Shown here one piece after another: positions 16,959-24,789 of a stretch of DNA of 54,360 nt. The position numbers were made by a program, and so were the translations under genes. Below the pieces are notes generated by a model, which ran no database searches, had not been told where the DNA came from, and saw only the letters and a list, made by a program, of their open reading frames with translations. Source of the DNA: Desulfobacterales bacterium (GTDB lineage: Bacteria; Desulfobacterota; Desulfobacteria; Desulfobacterales; SpSt-501); assembly GCA_030834695.1 (NCBI GenBank), contig JAUQXK010000095.1:1-54360 (forward strand), read 5' to 3'. Position 1 is the stretch's first letter. Each line of letters starts with the position of its first letter.

Positions 16959-17309
16959 TCAAACTTTACCGCTCCGTCCCTTGGGTGCGGCCTTGTCCTC
17001 GCTGCCGCTTCGGCGCGGCACAATTACATCGATGCGCTCGGCGACCAGCTCAGCGGTGTCATCGTCGGGCCTGGGAATCAGGTTGCTGACGACGAAATCG
17101 CCCACCCGCGCGGCGGCGGCCTTGCCGGCATCCACGGCCGCCGCACAGGCCGCGAGGTCGCCCTCGCAGATCACGCTGATCAGGGCGGCATCGGCGTTGC
17201 CGACGGTTTTGATCCTGACGCGGGCGGCCTTGACCATGGCGTCCGCCGCTTCGATCGCCGCCACCAGCCCTCTCGTTTCAACAAACCCCAATGCTTCGTT
17301 CTCGGCCAT
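16959..17309 (-). CDS. BMC-H shell protein with C-terminal extension
   Basis: A 116-residue BMC-domain protein: [48 protein letters not shown] and [15 protein letters not shown]. The pore segment differs from the other two BMC-H proteins ([12 protein letters not shown]). The last 25 residues are a charged extension ([11 protein letters not shown]). It may line a distinct pore or dock to cargo. It lies 62 bp before the next BMC-H gene and behind an intercistronic hairpin. Confidence 0.93.
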   Translation of the reverse strand: MAENEALGFVETRGLVAAIEAADAMVKAARVRIKTVGNADAALISVICEGDLAACAAAVDAGKAAAARVGDFVVSNLIPRPDDDTAELVAERIDVIVPRRSGSEDKAAPKGRSGKV

Positions 17310-17335
17310 GTTGTCTCCCGAACCCCCTCCCCTGT

Positions 17336-17402
17336 CCCCTCCCGCAAGGGGAGGGGAAATTTTTTACCCTTGAACCCTGGTCCCCCTGAACCCTCGAGCC
17401 CT
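17336..17402. repeat. Intercistronic hairpin and GAACCCT-like repeats
   Basis: Between the two shell genes, CCCCTCCC (17336-17343) pairs with GGGAGGGG (17349-17356). A run of TTTTTT follows on the plus strand. After that comes a short series of imperfect GAACCCT units (17366-17402). In the minus-strand transcript the hairpin sits between pduT-like and BMC-H genes and may tune relative shell-protein yield. Confidence 0.5.
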
Positions 17403-17406
17403 CATT

Positions 17407-17973
17407 TTATAGAATATGCCGCAGCACTTCAGGCGCGACTCCGGGTATCACCACTTTGCGAACCAGAAGGCCCTCCCCGGCGGCCTTTTCCCCGCCCGCT
17501 GCCACGGCCTGCTCCACGGCCCCCACATCTCCGGCCAGCAGGCAGAAGGCCTTGCCGCCCAGCCCCATGGCCAGGCGCACATCCAGCACATCCACCTCGG
17601 CGGCTTTGCGGGCGGCATCGGCGGCCACGACACAGGAGGCTGCGGAAAAAGTTTCGATCACGCCCAGGGCCGCGCCGCCGCGGAAGTCGCCGACTGAACC
17701 GCCGATGGCGTTGATCACCTCCATGCTGATATTGGGGATGATGAAGTGATCGATGATGGCATCCTTGCCGAACTCCAGCCCTGCGCCCACCGATGCCTGC
17801 ACGGCCGCCACCTCTCCGTGGACGGCCACCACGAACTTGCCCGGACAGATGGTCTTCATCATGAAGGGTTCGACCTGGGCGGCCTTGACCATGCAGTCGG
17901 CGCCTTCGATGCCGCCCGCGATGCTGTTGAACTCGATCATTCCCACGGCCTGAAGCCTGTTTTCCATCGTCAT
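17407..17973 (-). CDS. BMC-T trimeric shell protein, PduT-like with Fe-S pore cysteine
   Basis: Two tandem BMC domains (about 1-92 and 95-188). The ATG at 17973 overlaps the upstream stop (ATGA) and follows AAGGGG, preferred over the Met two codons later. The first domain carries KTICPGKFVV, matching the PduT segment whose cysteine binds a [4Fe-4S] cluster in the trimer pore (family knowledge). The same Cys is present here (residue 43). It is co-transcribed and coupled with a PduS-like flavoprotein, so the pair could pass electrons across the shell. Confidence 0.92.
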   Translation of the reverse strand: MTMENRLQAVGMIEFNSIAGGIEGADCMVKAAQVEPFMMKTICPGKFVVAVHGEVAAVQASVGAGLEFGKDAIIDHFIIPNISMEVINAIGGSVGDFRGGAALGVIETFSAASCVVAADAARKAAEVDVLDVRLAMGLGGKAFCLLAGDVGAVEQAVAAGGEKAAGEGLLVRKVVIPGVAPEVLRHIL

Positions 17974-19307
17974 TTCCCCTTGATCGAAACGGCGCTGCCC
18001 ACGTCCGTCACCGTGCCGGTCAGGGAGGCATGCACCCGCGCTCCCAGGGCGCCTTCGGGAATTTCGCCGATCAGGTCGCCGGATTTTACGGCGTCGCCCG
18101 GCCGCACCCGGGCCACGGCCGGCGCCCCGGTGTGCTGGTGCAAGGGGATGCACACCGAGCCCGGTGTGAACTCACCGCCGTCCTCCGGATGAATGCCCAT
18201 GTACTTGAGGAGGTCGAGCTTGATGGCCAGTCGCGTCGTCGGCACCTTGCGAAAGGAGTTCAGGATCGACTGCGCGTCCACGATCTCGCGCGACCCCTCG
18301 TATTTCAGCCCCTCCTGCCTGAACTTGGCCTTGAACATGGCGTTGATGCGCCGCGGCGAAAGCCGCATGGGGCATGCAAAGAGCTCGCAGACGCCGCACT
18401 CGCTGCACATGGATGCCTGCAGCACGCCCATGGCGGTGTCCACCCCGCCGCCGAAGGCCCGCATCACCCGGTGGGTTTCGAAACCGTGGCCGATGTTGTG
18501 GCGCGGGCAGAGGTCCGTGCAGTAGCGGCACTGGATGCAGGCCGCACCCGCCTGCTTCTGCATCTCACGCACGCTGAGCGTGGCCATGCGGTGCAGGTAG
18601 TGGCCGCGGGGGAGCACGATGAGCCCGCCGCCGGTCTTGGTAACCACCGTCCGGCGCATCTCCTCGGGGTCACCCACGAATCGACCCATCATGGGCCCCC
18701 CGAGCAGATAGACCGGGTCGCCCACGACCGGGCCGCCGCAGGCGTCGATGCACTCAACGGCGGCCGTGCCCACCGGTACCGTCAGCACGCTCGGCCGGGC
18801 CACCTCGCCGGTGACGGTGACCACGCGGTGGGTCACCGCCTGTCCGTTCATGGCGCGGCTCACGGAGTAAAGCGTGCCCACGTTGGCGACCACGGCGCCC
18901 ACGTCTTTAGGCAGTCCCAGGGGCGGAATGGAGCGGCCGAGCAGCTCGTGCACCAGGACGTGCTCGTCGCCGGCGGGGTAGAAGTTGTCGAGCTGCGCCA
19001 GGTCGATGCCCGTGCCAGCGACGGCTGCTTCCATCCGAGCCGCGATGTCGGTGTATTTGTGCTTGATGGCAACGATGCCGCGGCTCGCACCCATGGCCGC
19101 CATGACGGCCTTGAGGGCGGCGACGATCTCTCCGGCGTGGCGGAGCATGATGTGTTGGTCGGTGTAGAGCAGCGGCTCGCACTCGCAGCCGTTGGCGATG
19201 ACCGTTTCCACCTGCGCGTCGTATTTGACGTGCGCCGGGAAACCGGCTCCGCCCTCTCCGACCACGCCCGCCTCACGGACCCGCTGCAGCAGGGTTGACC
19301 TGTTCAT
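17970..19307 (-). CDS. PduS-like Fe-S flavoprotein (RnfC-type electron carrier)
   Basis: About 445 residues. The N-terminal half is RnfC/Nqo1-like: VGEGGAGFPAHVKY binds flavin or nucleotide, and NGCECEPLL is conserved. Two [4Fe-4S] motifs follow, CIQCRYCTDLCP and CSECGVCELFACP. A C-terminal sandwich/barrel segment (PGDAVKSGDLIGEIP) ends the protein. PduS proteins reoxidise NADH and reduce corrinoid or other partners. There is no B12 enzyme here, so reducing power for IslB or NAD+ recycling is likelier (inference). The start is ambiguous: ATG 19307 or an in-frame GTG at 19322. Confidence 0.9.
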   Translation of the reverse strand: MNRSTLLQRVREAGVVGEGGAGFPAHVKYDAQVETVIANGCECEPLLYTDQHIMLRHAGEIVAALKAVMAAMGASRGIVAIKHKYTDIAARMEAAVAGTGIDLAQLDNFYPAGDEHVLVHELLGRSIPPLGLPKDVGAVVANVGTLYSVSRAMNGQAVTHRVVTVTGEVARPSVLTVPVGTAAVECIDACGGPVVGDPVYLLGGPMMGRFVGDPEEMRRTVVTKTGGGLIVLPRGHYLHRMATLSVREMQKQAGAACIQCRYCTDLCPRHNIGHGFETHRVMRAFGGGVDTAMGVLQASMCSECGVCELFACPMRLSPRRINAMFKAKFRQEGLKYEGSREIVDAQSILNSFRKVPTTRLAIKLDLLKYMGIHPEDGGEFTPGSVCIPLHQHTGAPAVARVRPGDAVKSGDLIGEIPEGALGARVHASLTGTVTDVGSAVSIKGK

Positions 19308-19335
19308 TGCCCGCCCACTCACCTTCAGCCGGCCT

Positions 19336-19614
19336 TTACTTCCTGGGCTCGATCGGGAAGACGTTTTCGAGATCGCCGTGCGGCCGCGGGATCACGTGCA
19401 CCGCGACCACCTCGCCGATGCGCTTGGCCGCTGCGGCACCCGCGTCGGTGGCGGCCTTGCAGGCGGCCACATCGCCGCGGACCAATACGGTGACATAGGC
19501 CGCCCCGATCTGCTTGTAGGCCACCAGTTGCACGCGCGCGGCCTTGACCATGGCATCCGCCGCCTCGATCAGGGCCACCAGACCTTTGGTTTCAATCATG
19601 CCCAACGCGTCCAC
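19336..19614 (-). CDS. BMC-H hexameric shell protein (GTG start)
   Basis: A GTG at 19614 sits seven bases after a strong GGGGAGG site and gives 92 residues aligning end to end with the BMC-H at 16615-16896 ([57 protein letters not shown]). An upstream in-frame ATG at 19644 has no ribosome site. It is the first shell gene of the operon, following pta. Confidence 0.93.
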   Translation of the reverse strand: MDALGMIETKGLVALIEAADAMVKAARVQLVAYKQIGAAYVTVLVRGDVAACKAATDAGAAAAKRIGEVVAVHVIPRPHGDLENVFPIEPRK

Positions 19615-19687
19615 TCGGAACCTCCCCAGTAAGTCATTCTTCATGCCGTTCATCGAGCACATGACGGCGTTGCGAATTCGCTCATCG

Positions 19688-20689
19688 TCAGTTGAGCAGG
19701 TTGCCGCGCTTCATACAGATGCCGAGCACGGCAACCTTGTATATGTCCTTGGCGCTGCAGCCCCGCGACAGGTCATGCCAGCCGCCTTCGAAGCCCTGCA
19801 GGAACGGCCCCATGGCCGTATAGCCGGCCAGGCGCTGCACCATCTTGTAGGCGATGTTGCCGGCCTCGAGCGATGGGAAAACGATGACGTTGGCCTGGCC
19901 CTCGATGATGCTGCCGGGTGCTTTGAGCGCCGCCACCTCGGGGTCCACGGCAGCGTCGAATTGCAGCTCGCCGTCCACTTTGAGGTCCGGCGCCCGCTCA
20001 CGCACGAACTCGACCGCCTGGCGCACTGTTTCAGCTCGCGGGTGCTGGGCGCTGCCCTTGGTGGAAAAGGATAAAAGCGCCACGCGCGGCTCCTGCTTCA
20101 GCAGATTGCGGGCCTGATTCGCGGAGGCGATGGCGATGTCCGCCAGGGCCTCTGCCGTGGGCTCGGGCACCACCGCGCAGTCGGCAAAGACGAACTGGCG
20201 CTCGAAGTCCGGGGAGACCATCAGGAAAAAGCTTGAAATGGTCTTGATGCCCGTCTTCTTCGGTATGACGCTGAGCCCCGCGCGGAGCACGGCGGCCGTA
20301 GTAGACAAATTCCCGGCAACGCCGACCTCCACCTCGCCGCGGCGCACCATCATGGCGCCGGCCGCCAGCGGGCAGCCCACCGTCACGCGGGCCTGCTCTT
20401 CGGTGACCGGCTTGCCGGCTTCCTTGCGGATCGCAATGAACTGCTCCGCGTTTTTCGCCAGAAGGCTCGGGCTGGCATGATCGATCACCACGAACCCGGC
20501 TGTCCGCAGCGCCGACTCCCGCATTTTGCTGCGGACGGCGAAAGGCGACTGCACCAGCACCGGCTCGGCCAGTCCTTCGCGCTTCAGCTGCGCAGCCGCC
20601 TCCAAAACACGCGGATCCAGGCTGTCGGGAAAGGCCACCGTACCCGGCTGCCTGCGGCAGGATTCTATGCAGCGTTCCAGAATGTCCAC
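19688..20689 (-). CDS. pta: Phosphate acetyltransferase
   Basis: A GTG at 20689, preceded by GGGAG, gives 333 residues of a single-domain Pta/EutD. Landmarks are [66 protein letters not shown] and the terminal [11 protein letters not shown]. It converts acetyl-CoA and phosphate to acetyl phosphate and CoA. This operon uses it instead of the unrelated PduL of most compartments. No encapsulation peptide is obvious, so its location relative to the shell is open. It lies 22 bp after eutQ. Confidence 0.93.
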   Translation of the reverse strand: MDILERCIESCRRQPGTVAFPDSLDPRVLEAAAQLKREGLAEPVLVQSPFAVRSKMRESALRTAGFVVIDHASPSLLAKNAEQFIAIRKEAGKPVTEEQARVTVGCPLAAGAMMVRRGEVEVGVAGNLSTTAAVLRAGLSVIPKKTGIKTISSFFLMVSPDFERQFVFADCAVVPEPTAEALADIAIASANQARNLLKQEPRVALLSFSTKGSAQHPRAETVRQAVEFVRERAPDLKVDGELQFDAAVDPEVAALKAPGSIIEGQANVIVFPSLEAGNIAYKMVQRLAGYTAMGPFLQGFEGGWHDLSRGCSAKDIYKVAVLGICMKRGNLLN

Positions 20690-20711
20690 CCCTCGTCGCT
20701 CCCGGTCCGTA

Positions 20712-21413
20712 TCAGCGGATGCAATTGACGCAGGCGACCCGGACCCGGCCGGGTGTGCTGTAGGCCACCTGAGCGCCCTTGGGGAAGTACACCATGTCCC
20801 CAGGCTTGGCAACCAGGGTCTTGCCGCCGACCGCCAGATGCAATTCCCCCTCGATCACGATGCCGATTTCAGGGAACTCCACTGTACGGTTGAACGCGGC
20901 CTTCTGCCATTCCATGTAGCCGCCGGCCAGCTTGACGTCATCGCCGCAACGGATGGCCTCGGCCACCAGGACTTTTTCGGCCACCGGCACCGGTCCCGAG
21001 CCGCCCTCAAGCAACCGCGCTCCGCTGATGAAACAAACCCCGTCGGCACCTGAGAGATGCGGAGGCGCAACGGGCGGGGCTGAAGGACCGGGCCCTTCAA
21101 GCCTGGCCGCCACGGCCGAGCGCACCAGGCGCTCCAGTTCCTGGGGGGCCGTGCCGGCGGGGAGGCGCTCCTGCATCAATGCACAGACTTCGCGCACAAG
21201 TTTTTCGGTCTGAGACGGATCGGATTGGATTGATCGGACGGGCATTGCGGCTGCTGGAGAATCAGAGCCTTCGCTGATGACGATGCCGAGCTCGGCCGCC
21301 TTGTCCCTTGCCCCCGGTGTGACGATGCACTCCGAGGGATGCGCCACGATGGTCTTGTTTCCCTTCTGCGCAGCCTCCAGAATATCCGTCACCGCAATGA
21401 TGCATCTGCCCAT
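20712..21413 (-). CDS. eutQ: EutQ-like cupin protein
   Basis: The ATG at 21413 follows GGAGGAGG and gives 233 residues. Residues 1-50 ([34 protein letters not shown]) are the N-terminal module shared by EutQ and other Eut/Pdu proteins. A linker carries a short amphipathic helix ([14 protein letters not shown], about 107-120) like an encapsulation peptide. Residues about 140-230 form the EutQ cupin ([30 protein letters not shown]). EutQ of Salmonella has acetate kinase activity and aids compartment assembly (family knowledge). It is the promoter-proximal gene of the shell operon. Confidence 0.87.
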   Translation of the reverse strand: MGRCIIAVTDILEAAQKGNKTIVAHPSECIVTPGARDKAAELGIVISEGSDSPAAAMPVRSIQSDPSQTEKLVREVCALMQERLPAGTAPQELERLVRSAVAARLEGPGPSAPPVAPPHLSGADGVCFISGARLLEGGSGPVPVAEKVLVAEAIRCGDDVKLAGGYMEWQKAAFNRTVEFPEIGIVIEGELHLAVGGKTLVAKPGDMVYFPKGAQVAYSTPGRVRVACVNCIR

Positions 21414-21544
21414 GCAACCTCCTCCACCCTCAGGCATCGTTCGCCCTTCTTGGTTCAACCAAATAAGAGAGGGTGCCTGCCAACGCTTGCACCCGCATTC
21501 AAGAAGGCCCCGACGCCTCGTTCAATGCATCGTTGCCCCGTTTT

Positions 21545-21560
21545 TGCAACTATCGCGCCA
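21545..21560 (-). promoter_or_regulatory. Sigma-54 promoter of the shell operon
   Basis: On the minus strand TGGCGCGATAGTTGCA matches TGGCACGNNNNTTGCW at all but one fixed position, with GG at 21558-21559 and GC at 21546-21547. The predicted start near 21534 leaves a leader of about 120 bases before eutQ. An activator motif lies about 120 bp upstream. Confidence 0.85.
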
Positions 21561-21675
21561 AGAAACCCCTGTCCGCACAGCGATGCAACGCATGCCGGGG
21601 TTCGGTATCCTGCCGTGATTTAGGCTTTTCCGCTGATTTCCCGTCAACCGCACCTATCTGCCGAATTCAGCCGTC

Positions 21676-21979
21676 TTGTTGCAACATTGAGACTGCTGGA
21701 TCCTGCGGCAGGCTTTCCGTTCATTCTGAACTTGACTATTTTTTTACGTTATTTCAGATTGCTATCGCAATGTTGGCAAATGCAAAAACCCTTCTCGTTA
21801 TGGCGCATGTGCACTTTTGCACAAGTCCGCAAGCTTAGTCAAATTTAAAATTCTTGAAATTATGGAGTGTTATTGATAGACGCTGCAACATTGCAACAAT
21901 CGCCGATCTTGAAACAGAATTGTATTGGCTGGGGCGAGCATCTCTTTGTGTCGTTTTTCAGCCGATAAGCTGCAACAAT
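21676..21979. promoter_or_regulatory. Upstream activator sites between shell operon and amidohydrolase
   Basis: The 703-bp gap 21414-22116 holds no gene that I can support. It contains TTGTTGCAACATTG (21676-21689, with the perfect palindrome TGTTGCAACA), TGCAACATTGCAACAAT (21884-21900) and TGCAACAAT (21971-21979). They share the ATTGCAACAA core with the 9.7 kb sites and are placed 50-160 bp from two divergent sigma-54 promoters. A degenerate copy (CGCAATGTTGGC) is near 21766. Confidence 0.75.
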
Positions 21980-22028
21980 ACATGGCGGAAAGAATCCTGC
22001 CAGTTTTTTTAACATGGCTGTTTTTATG

Positions 22029-22044
22029 TGGCACCGTGTTTGCT
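22029..22044 (+). promoter_or_regulatory. Sigma-54 promoter of the amidohydrolase gene
   Basis: TGGCACCGTGTTTGCT is an almost perfect -24/-12 element (GG 22030-22031, GC 22042-22043). The predicted start is near 22055, about 62 bases before the ATG at 22117. This rules out the longer reading frame starting at 21925. Confidence 0.9.
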
Positions 22045-22116
22045 TTAGTTTGCACTGCATCGGTGGGTCTGGAGGAGAGGCGTGATCTCAGCAGAGCACA
22101 GGAAGGGGAACTCTTA

Positions 22117-23040
22117 ATGAAGATAATCGATTTCCGATTCAGGCCGAACACGGCAGCGGTGCTCAACGGCATCCAGAACAGCAAAATGTTCAAGGGGTTG
22201 TGTGAAACTATCGATTTCTCGAAGATGAAACCCCAGACAGTGCCGGAAGTCGTGGCGGACCTGGACCGCTACAACATCGAGCTCGCGGTCATCACTGGCC
22301 GGGATTGCGAGATGACATACGGCTCAAAATCCAACAACGACAGCGTGATCGAATTCGTCAAGGAGTTCCCCAACAAATTCATCGGCTTTATCGGCCTCGA
22401 CCCCCACAAGGGCATGCGCGCGATCAACGAGCTCAAGGCCTCCGTGGCCGACCTGGGGATGCGAGGCGCGGCCGTCGACCCTTACCTGGCCCAGATCTAT
22501 GCCAACGATGCCAAGTACTACCCGATCTATTCCAAATGCTGCGAGCTGGACATCCCGATCATTTTCACCACCGGCCCGGCCACCTTGGTGCCCAACGCCA
22601 TCATCGACCACGTGGCGCCGCGCTACATCGACTTCGTGGCGCGGGACTTCCCGGAGCTCAAGATCATCATCAGCCACGGCGGTTACCCCTGGGTGAACGA
22701 GGCCATCACGGTAGCCCAGCGCAACCGCAACGTCTACATCGATCTGTCCGAGTACGAGTTTTCACCCATGGCCGAGGCCTACGTCGAAGCGGCCAACACC
22801 ATGATCGGCGACAAGATTCTCTACGCCAGCGCGCACCCGTTCGTCGATTTCAGGATCGCCCTCAAGAACTACGAGAAGCTGACGTTCAACCCGGACGTGC
22901 GTCAGAAGATCATGTACGACAACGCGGCCAGACTGCTCGGCCTGCGTCCGGCCGCCGCACCGGCACGGCCGGACGCATCGCACGTGCAGGACCTCGTGAG
23001 CGAAATCGTGCGCGAGGTGATGACTCGCCTCGGCCGTTAA
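22117..23040 (+). CDS. Degenerate amidohydrolase-2 family protein with C-terminal encapsulation-like helix
   Basis: A 307-residue TIM-barrel protein of the amidohydrolase_2 family; ATG 22117 follows AGGAAGGGG. The family's N-terminal HxH metal motif is replaced by Arg-Phe-Arg (DFRFRP, 5-10), and the late Asp (usual GSDxP) reads ASAHPF (237-242). HGG (187-189) is retained. Metal-dependent hydrolysis is therefore doubtful and the chemistry unknown. After a Pro/Ala linker (278-286) the protein ends in an amphipathic helix, HVQDLVSEIVREVMTRL (289-305). This resembles the aldehyde dehydrogenase encapsulation peptide IESIVSEVLKKL. It has its own sigma-54 promoter, divergent from the shell operon and sharing its activator motifs. 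I infer shell cargo or a shell-associated protein. Confidence 0.85.
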   Translation: MKIIDFRFRPNTAAVLNGIQNSKMFKGLCETIDFSKMKPQTVPEVVADLDRYNIELAVITGRDCEMTYGSKSNNDSVIEFVKEFPNKFIGFIGLDPHKGMRAINELKASVADLGMRGAAVDPYLAQIYANDAKYYPIYSKCCELDIPIIFTTGPATLVPNAIIDHVAPRYIDFVARDFPELKIIISHGGYPWVNEAITVAQRNRNVYIDLSEYEFSPMAEAYVEAANTMIGDKILYASAHPFVDFRIALKNYEKLTFNPDVRQKIMYDNAARLLGLRPAAAPARPDASHVQDLVSEIVREVMTRLGR

Positions 23041-23173
23041 GCCCTGCGGCGGCCTTGAAGCAGGGCCGTGATCAACGCACGTGGGTTCCGCACGGTGCGA
23101 AACCTGCCGCCCGGACGCCTTGCTTCCCGGTGTCACCAAGACCGATGCGGAGATGGGCGCCACCTCAGCGTCG

Positions 23174-23551
23174 TCAATCCTCCCAGTTCTCGATGACCTC
23201 TTTGGCCGCCCGAAAGGCCTCGATTCCTGCCGGCACGCCGACATACACCGCGGCTTGCAGCAGCACTTCCTGGATCTCCTCTTTCGTGCACCCGTTGCGA
23301 AGCGCGCCCAGGACATGAGCCTTGATCTCGGTGGTGGCCCGCAGCGCCGACAGGAACGCCAGCGTCACCAGGCTGCGGGTCTTGCGCGGCAGGCCTTCAC
23401 GGGTCCAAATGTAGCCCCAGCAGTTTTCGGTCACCAACTCCTGCAAAGGTTTGGTAAACTCCGTGGAAGCCGCCAGGGCTTTGTTGAGATACTCGTCGCC
23501 CAGCACCTCTCGACGCACCTTCAAACCTTCCTCGAATCGTTCGTGGTCCAT
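23174..23551 (-). CDS. Carboxymuconolactone decarboxylase (CMD) family protein
   Basis: The ATG at 23551, nine bases after AGGAGG, gives 125 residues. LPRKTRSLVTLAFLSALRAT, EIKAHVLGALRNGCTKEEIQEVLLQAAVYVGVPAG is the PcaC-like CMD pattern, without the redox CxxC of AhpD. Members act as decarboxylases or unknown enzymes, usually as trimers or hexamers. It is the last gene of a leftward operon that begins at 27977. Substrate unknown. Confidence 0.88.
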   Translation of the reverse strand: MDHERFEEGLKVRREVLGDEYLNKALAASTEFTKPLQELVTENCWGYIWTREGLPRKTRSLVTLAFLSALRATTEIKAHVLGALRNGCTKEEIQEVLLQAAVYVGVPAGIEAFRAAKEVIENWED

Positions 23552-23580
23552 TTTCAACAACCTCCTCTATGGCATAGGCC

Positions 23581-24015
23581 CTATTTCAGCATCGACTCCA
23601 ATACTTCCGCCGCATCCTCAACCATCTTGGGGCAGACGGTCTTGTAAAGGCCGCGCTCCTTGGCGGCCTGCATCCCCTCTTCGGTCCGGATGTCGCAGTC
23701 GAGCAGGTCGCGGCAGATCAGCGTACGATTGCGCCGCTCGAACTCGGCCATGAGTTCTCTTACCGCCTTGTAAACCGGCTCGCGCAGCTTGGCCGTGGTG
23801 GATTCGGCCGTAGCCCGGTGCAGCCCCAGAACCATGATGGCACCGGTCACGGCGCCGCAGGTCTCGGCAATGCGCATGCCGCCGGCAAATCCGGCACCCA
23901 TGCGTATCGCGTCCTCTCGCTTCAAGCCGAACCGCCGGCCGTACACGGCCAGTATCGCCTGCGATCAGGCGAGCCCTTTCATAAACAGATCGACGGCTTC
24001 CCTTACATCACTCAT
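23581..24015 (-). CDS. C-GCAxxG-C-C family redox protein, predicted selenoprotein
   Basis: Reading the ATG at 24015 (after GGAGAGGAG) through an in-frame TGA at 23965-23967 gives 144 residues. The TGA is codon 17 (FMKGLA-U-SQAILAVYG), exactly where the family has its first cysteine. The remaining motif is ETCGAVTGAIMVLG, with later cysteines in CRDLLDC and VCPKM. A GGCCGT/ACGGCC hairpin about 20 bases after the TGA could serve as a bacterial SECIS. I therefore predict selenocysteine, not a truncated gene. These are small redox proteins of unclear partner. It lies 22 bp after the TauE/SafE gene. Confidence 0.82.
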
Positions 24016-24036
24016 GGCGGGAGCTCCTCTCCAGGT

Positions 24037-24774
24037 TCAACGCAAGATCCCGTAAAGCGCCACGCAAAGCAGCAATCCCAACGCCACCTGGCGGTAGCGC
24101 CGGTCGGTCGACATGTAAAAACATTTCGTGCCCAGCCAGGCGGCGCCCGCGAAAACGGGCACCAGCAATGCCGTGCGCAGGGCCGTGGCGCCATCGATGA
24201 GGCCCCTTGCCGCCATCATTACGAGCAAAGTGGCCAGGGTGACGGCGAAATACCCGGTGAAATTGGCGCGGTTGGTGGCGGCGGTGTCCGGTCCGGACAA
24301 AAAATACACGATCACGGGCGGGTTGCCCATGCTGGTGGCGGCGATCAGAACGCCGGAAATGCCGCCCACTCCCAGGGTGATGCCGAGCCGCTTGGGCCCG
24401 CGATAGCGCCAGCCGCTCATGAGCACCAGCACGAAAACCAGCACGATGAAGGCGATGGACCGAGTCGTGATCCGGGCATCGATGTTCACCAGGAGCCAGG
24501 TCCCTACCGGCATGAACAGGGCCGCTGCGGCCGCCATGGGGATGACGACCCGCCACTCGATCAGCCGGTACACCGACGGCAGCAGCTGGGCGGTGACCAG
24601 CGCATCGAGCATGATAACCATCCCCACGGTCTGCAGCGGGCCGAAGAGGATCGCAAACACCGGCGCCATGAGCATCCCGGACCCCACCCCCACGAACCCG
24701 CGCATGAAGCCGGCCAGAAGCGCCACCGCTGCCGCCGCCCCCAAACTGCTGCTTAAGATGATTTCAGCCTCCAT
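24037..24774 (-). CDS. TauE/SafE family membrane permease
   Basis: A 245-residue polytopic protein with about eight hydrophobic segments. GFMRGFVGVGSGMLMAPV near the N-terminus and GVGGISGVLIAATSMGNPPV in the second half are the repeated TauE/SafE signature. Family members export sulfite, sulfoacetate or related anions, or import sulfur compounds. Next to an isethionate desulfonation island, sulfite or sulfonate movement is plausible, but this gene belongs to a different operon. It is 15 bp from the racemase homologue. Confidence 0.9.
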   Translation of the reverse strand: MEAEIILSSSLGAAAAVALLAGFMRGFVGVGSGMLMAPVFAILFGPLQTVGMVIMLDALVTAQLLPSVYRLIEWRVVIPMAAAAALFMPVGTWLLVNIDARITTRSIAFIVLVFVLVLMSGWRYRGPKRLGITLGVGGISGVLIAATSMGNPPVIVYFLSGPDTAATNRANFTGYFAVTLATLLVMMAARGLIDGATALRTALLVPVFAGAAWLGTKCFYMSTDRRYRQVALGLLLCVALYGILR

Positions 24775-24789
24775 GGATTGGATCAGGCG

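Noticed and set aside
17366-17402. CRISPR-like or minisatellite array from GAACCCT units
   Set aside because: There are only three or four imperfect 7-base units with no regular spacers.
17970-19307. RnfC subunit of an Rnf complex
   Set aside because: No other rnf genes are adjacent, and it is embedded and coupled with a PduT-like shell gene, which indicates PduS.
21925-22116. N-terminal extension of the amidohydrolase
   Set aside because: A near-perfect sigma-54 promoter at 22029-22044 lies inside it, and ATG 22117 has a good ribosome site.
23581-23946. C-GCAxxG-C-C gene as a truncated 112-121 residue protein or pseudogene
   Set aside because: The in-frame TGA sits exactly at the conserved cysteine and the upstream codons are family-like with a ribosome site, so Sec read-through explains it better.
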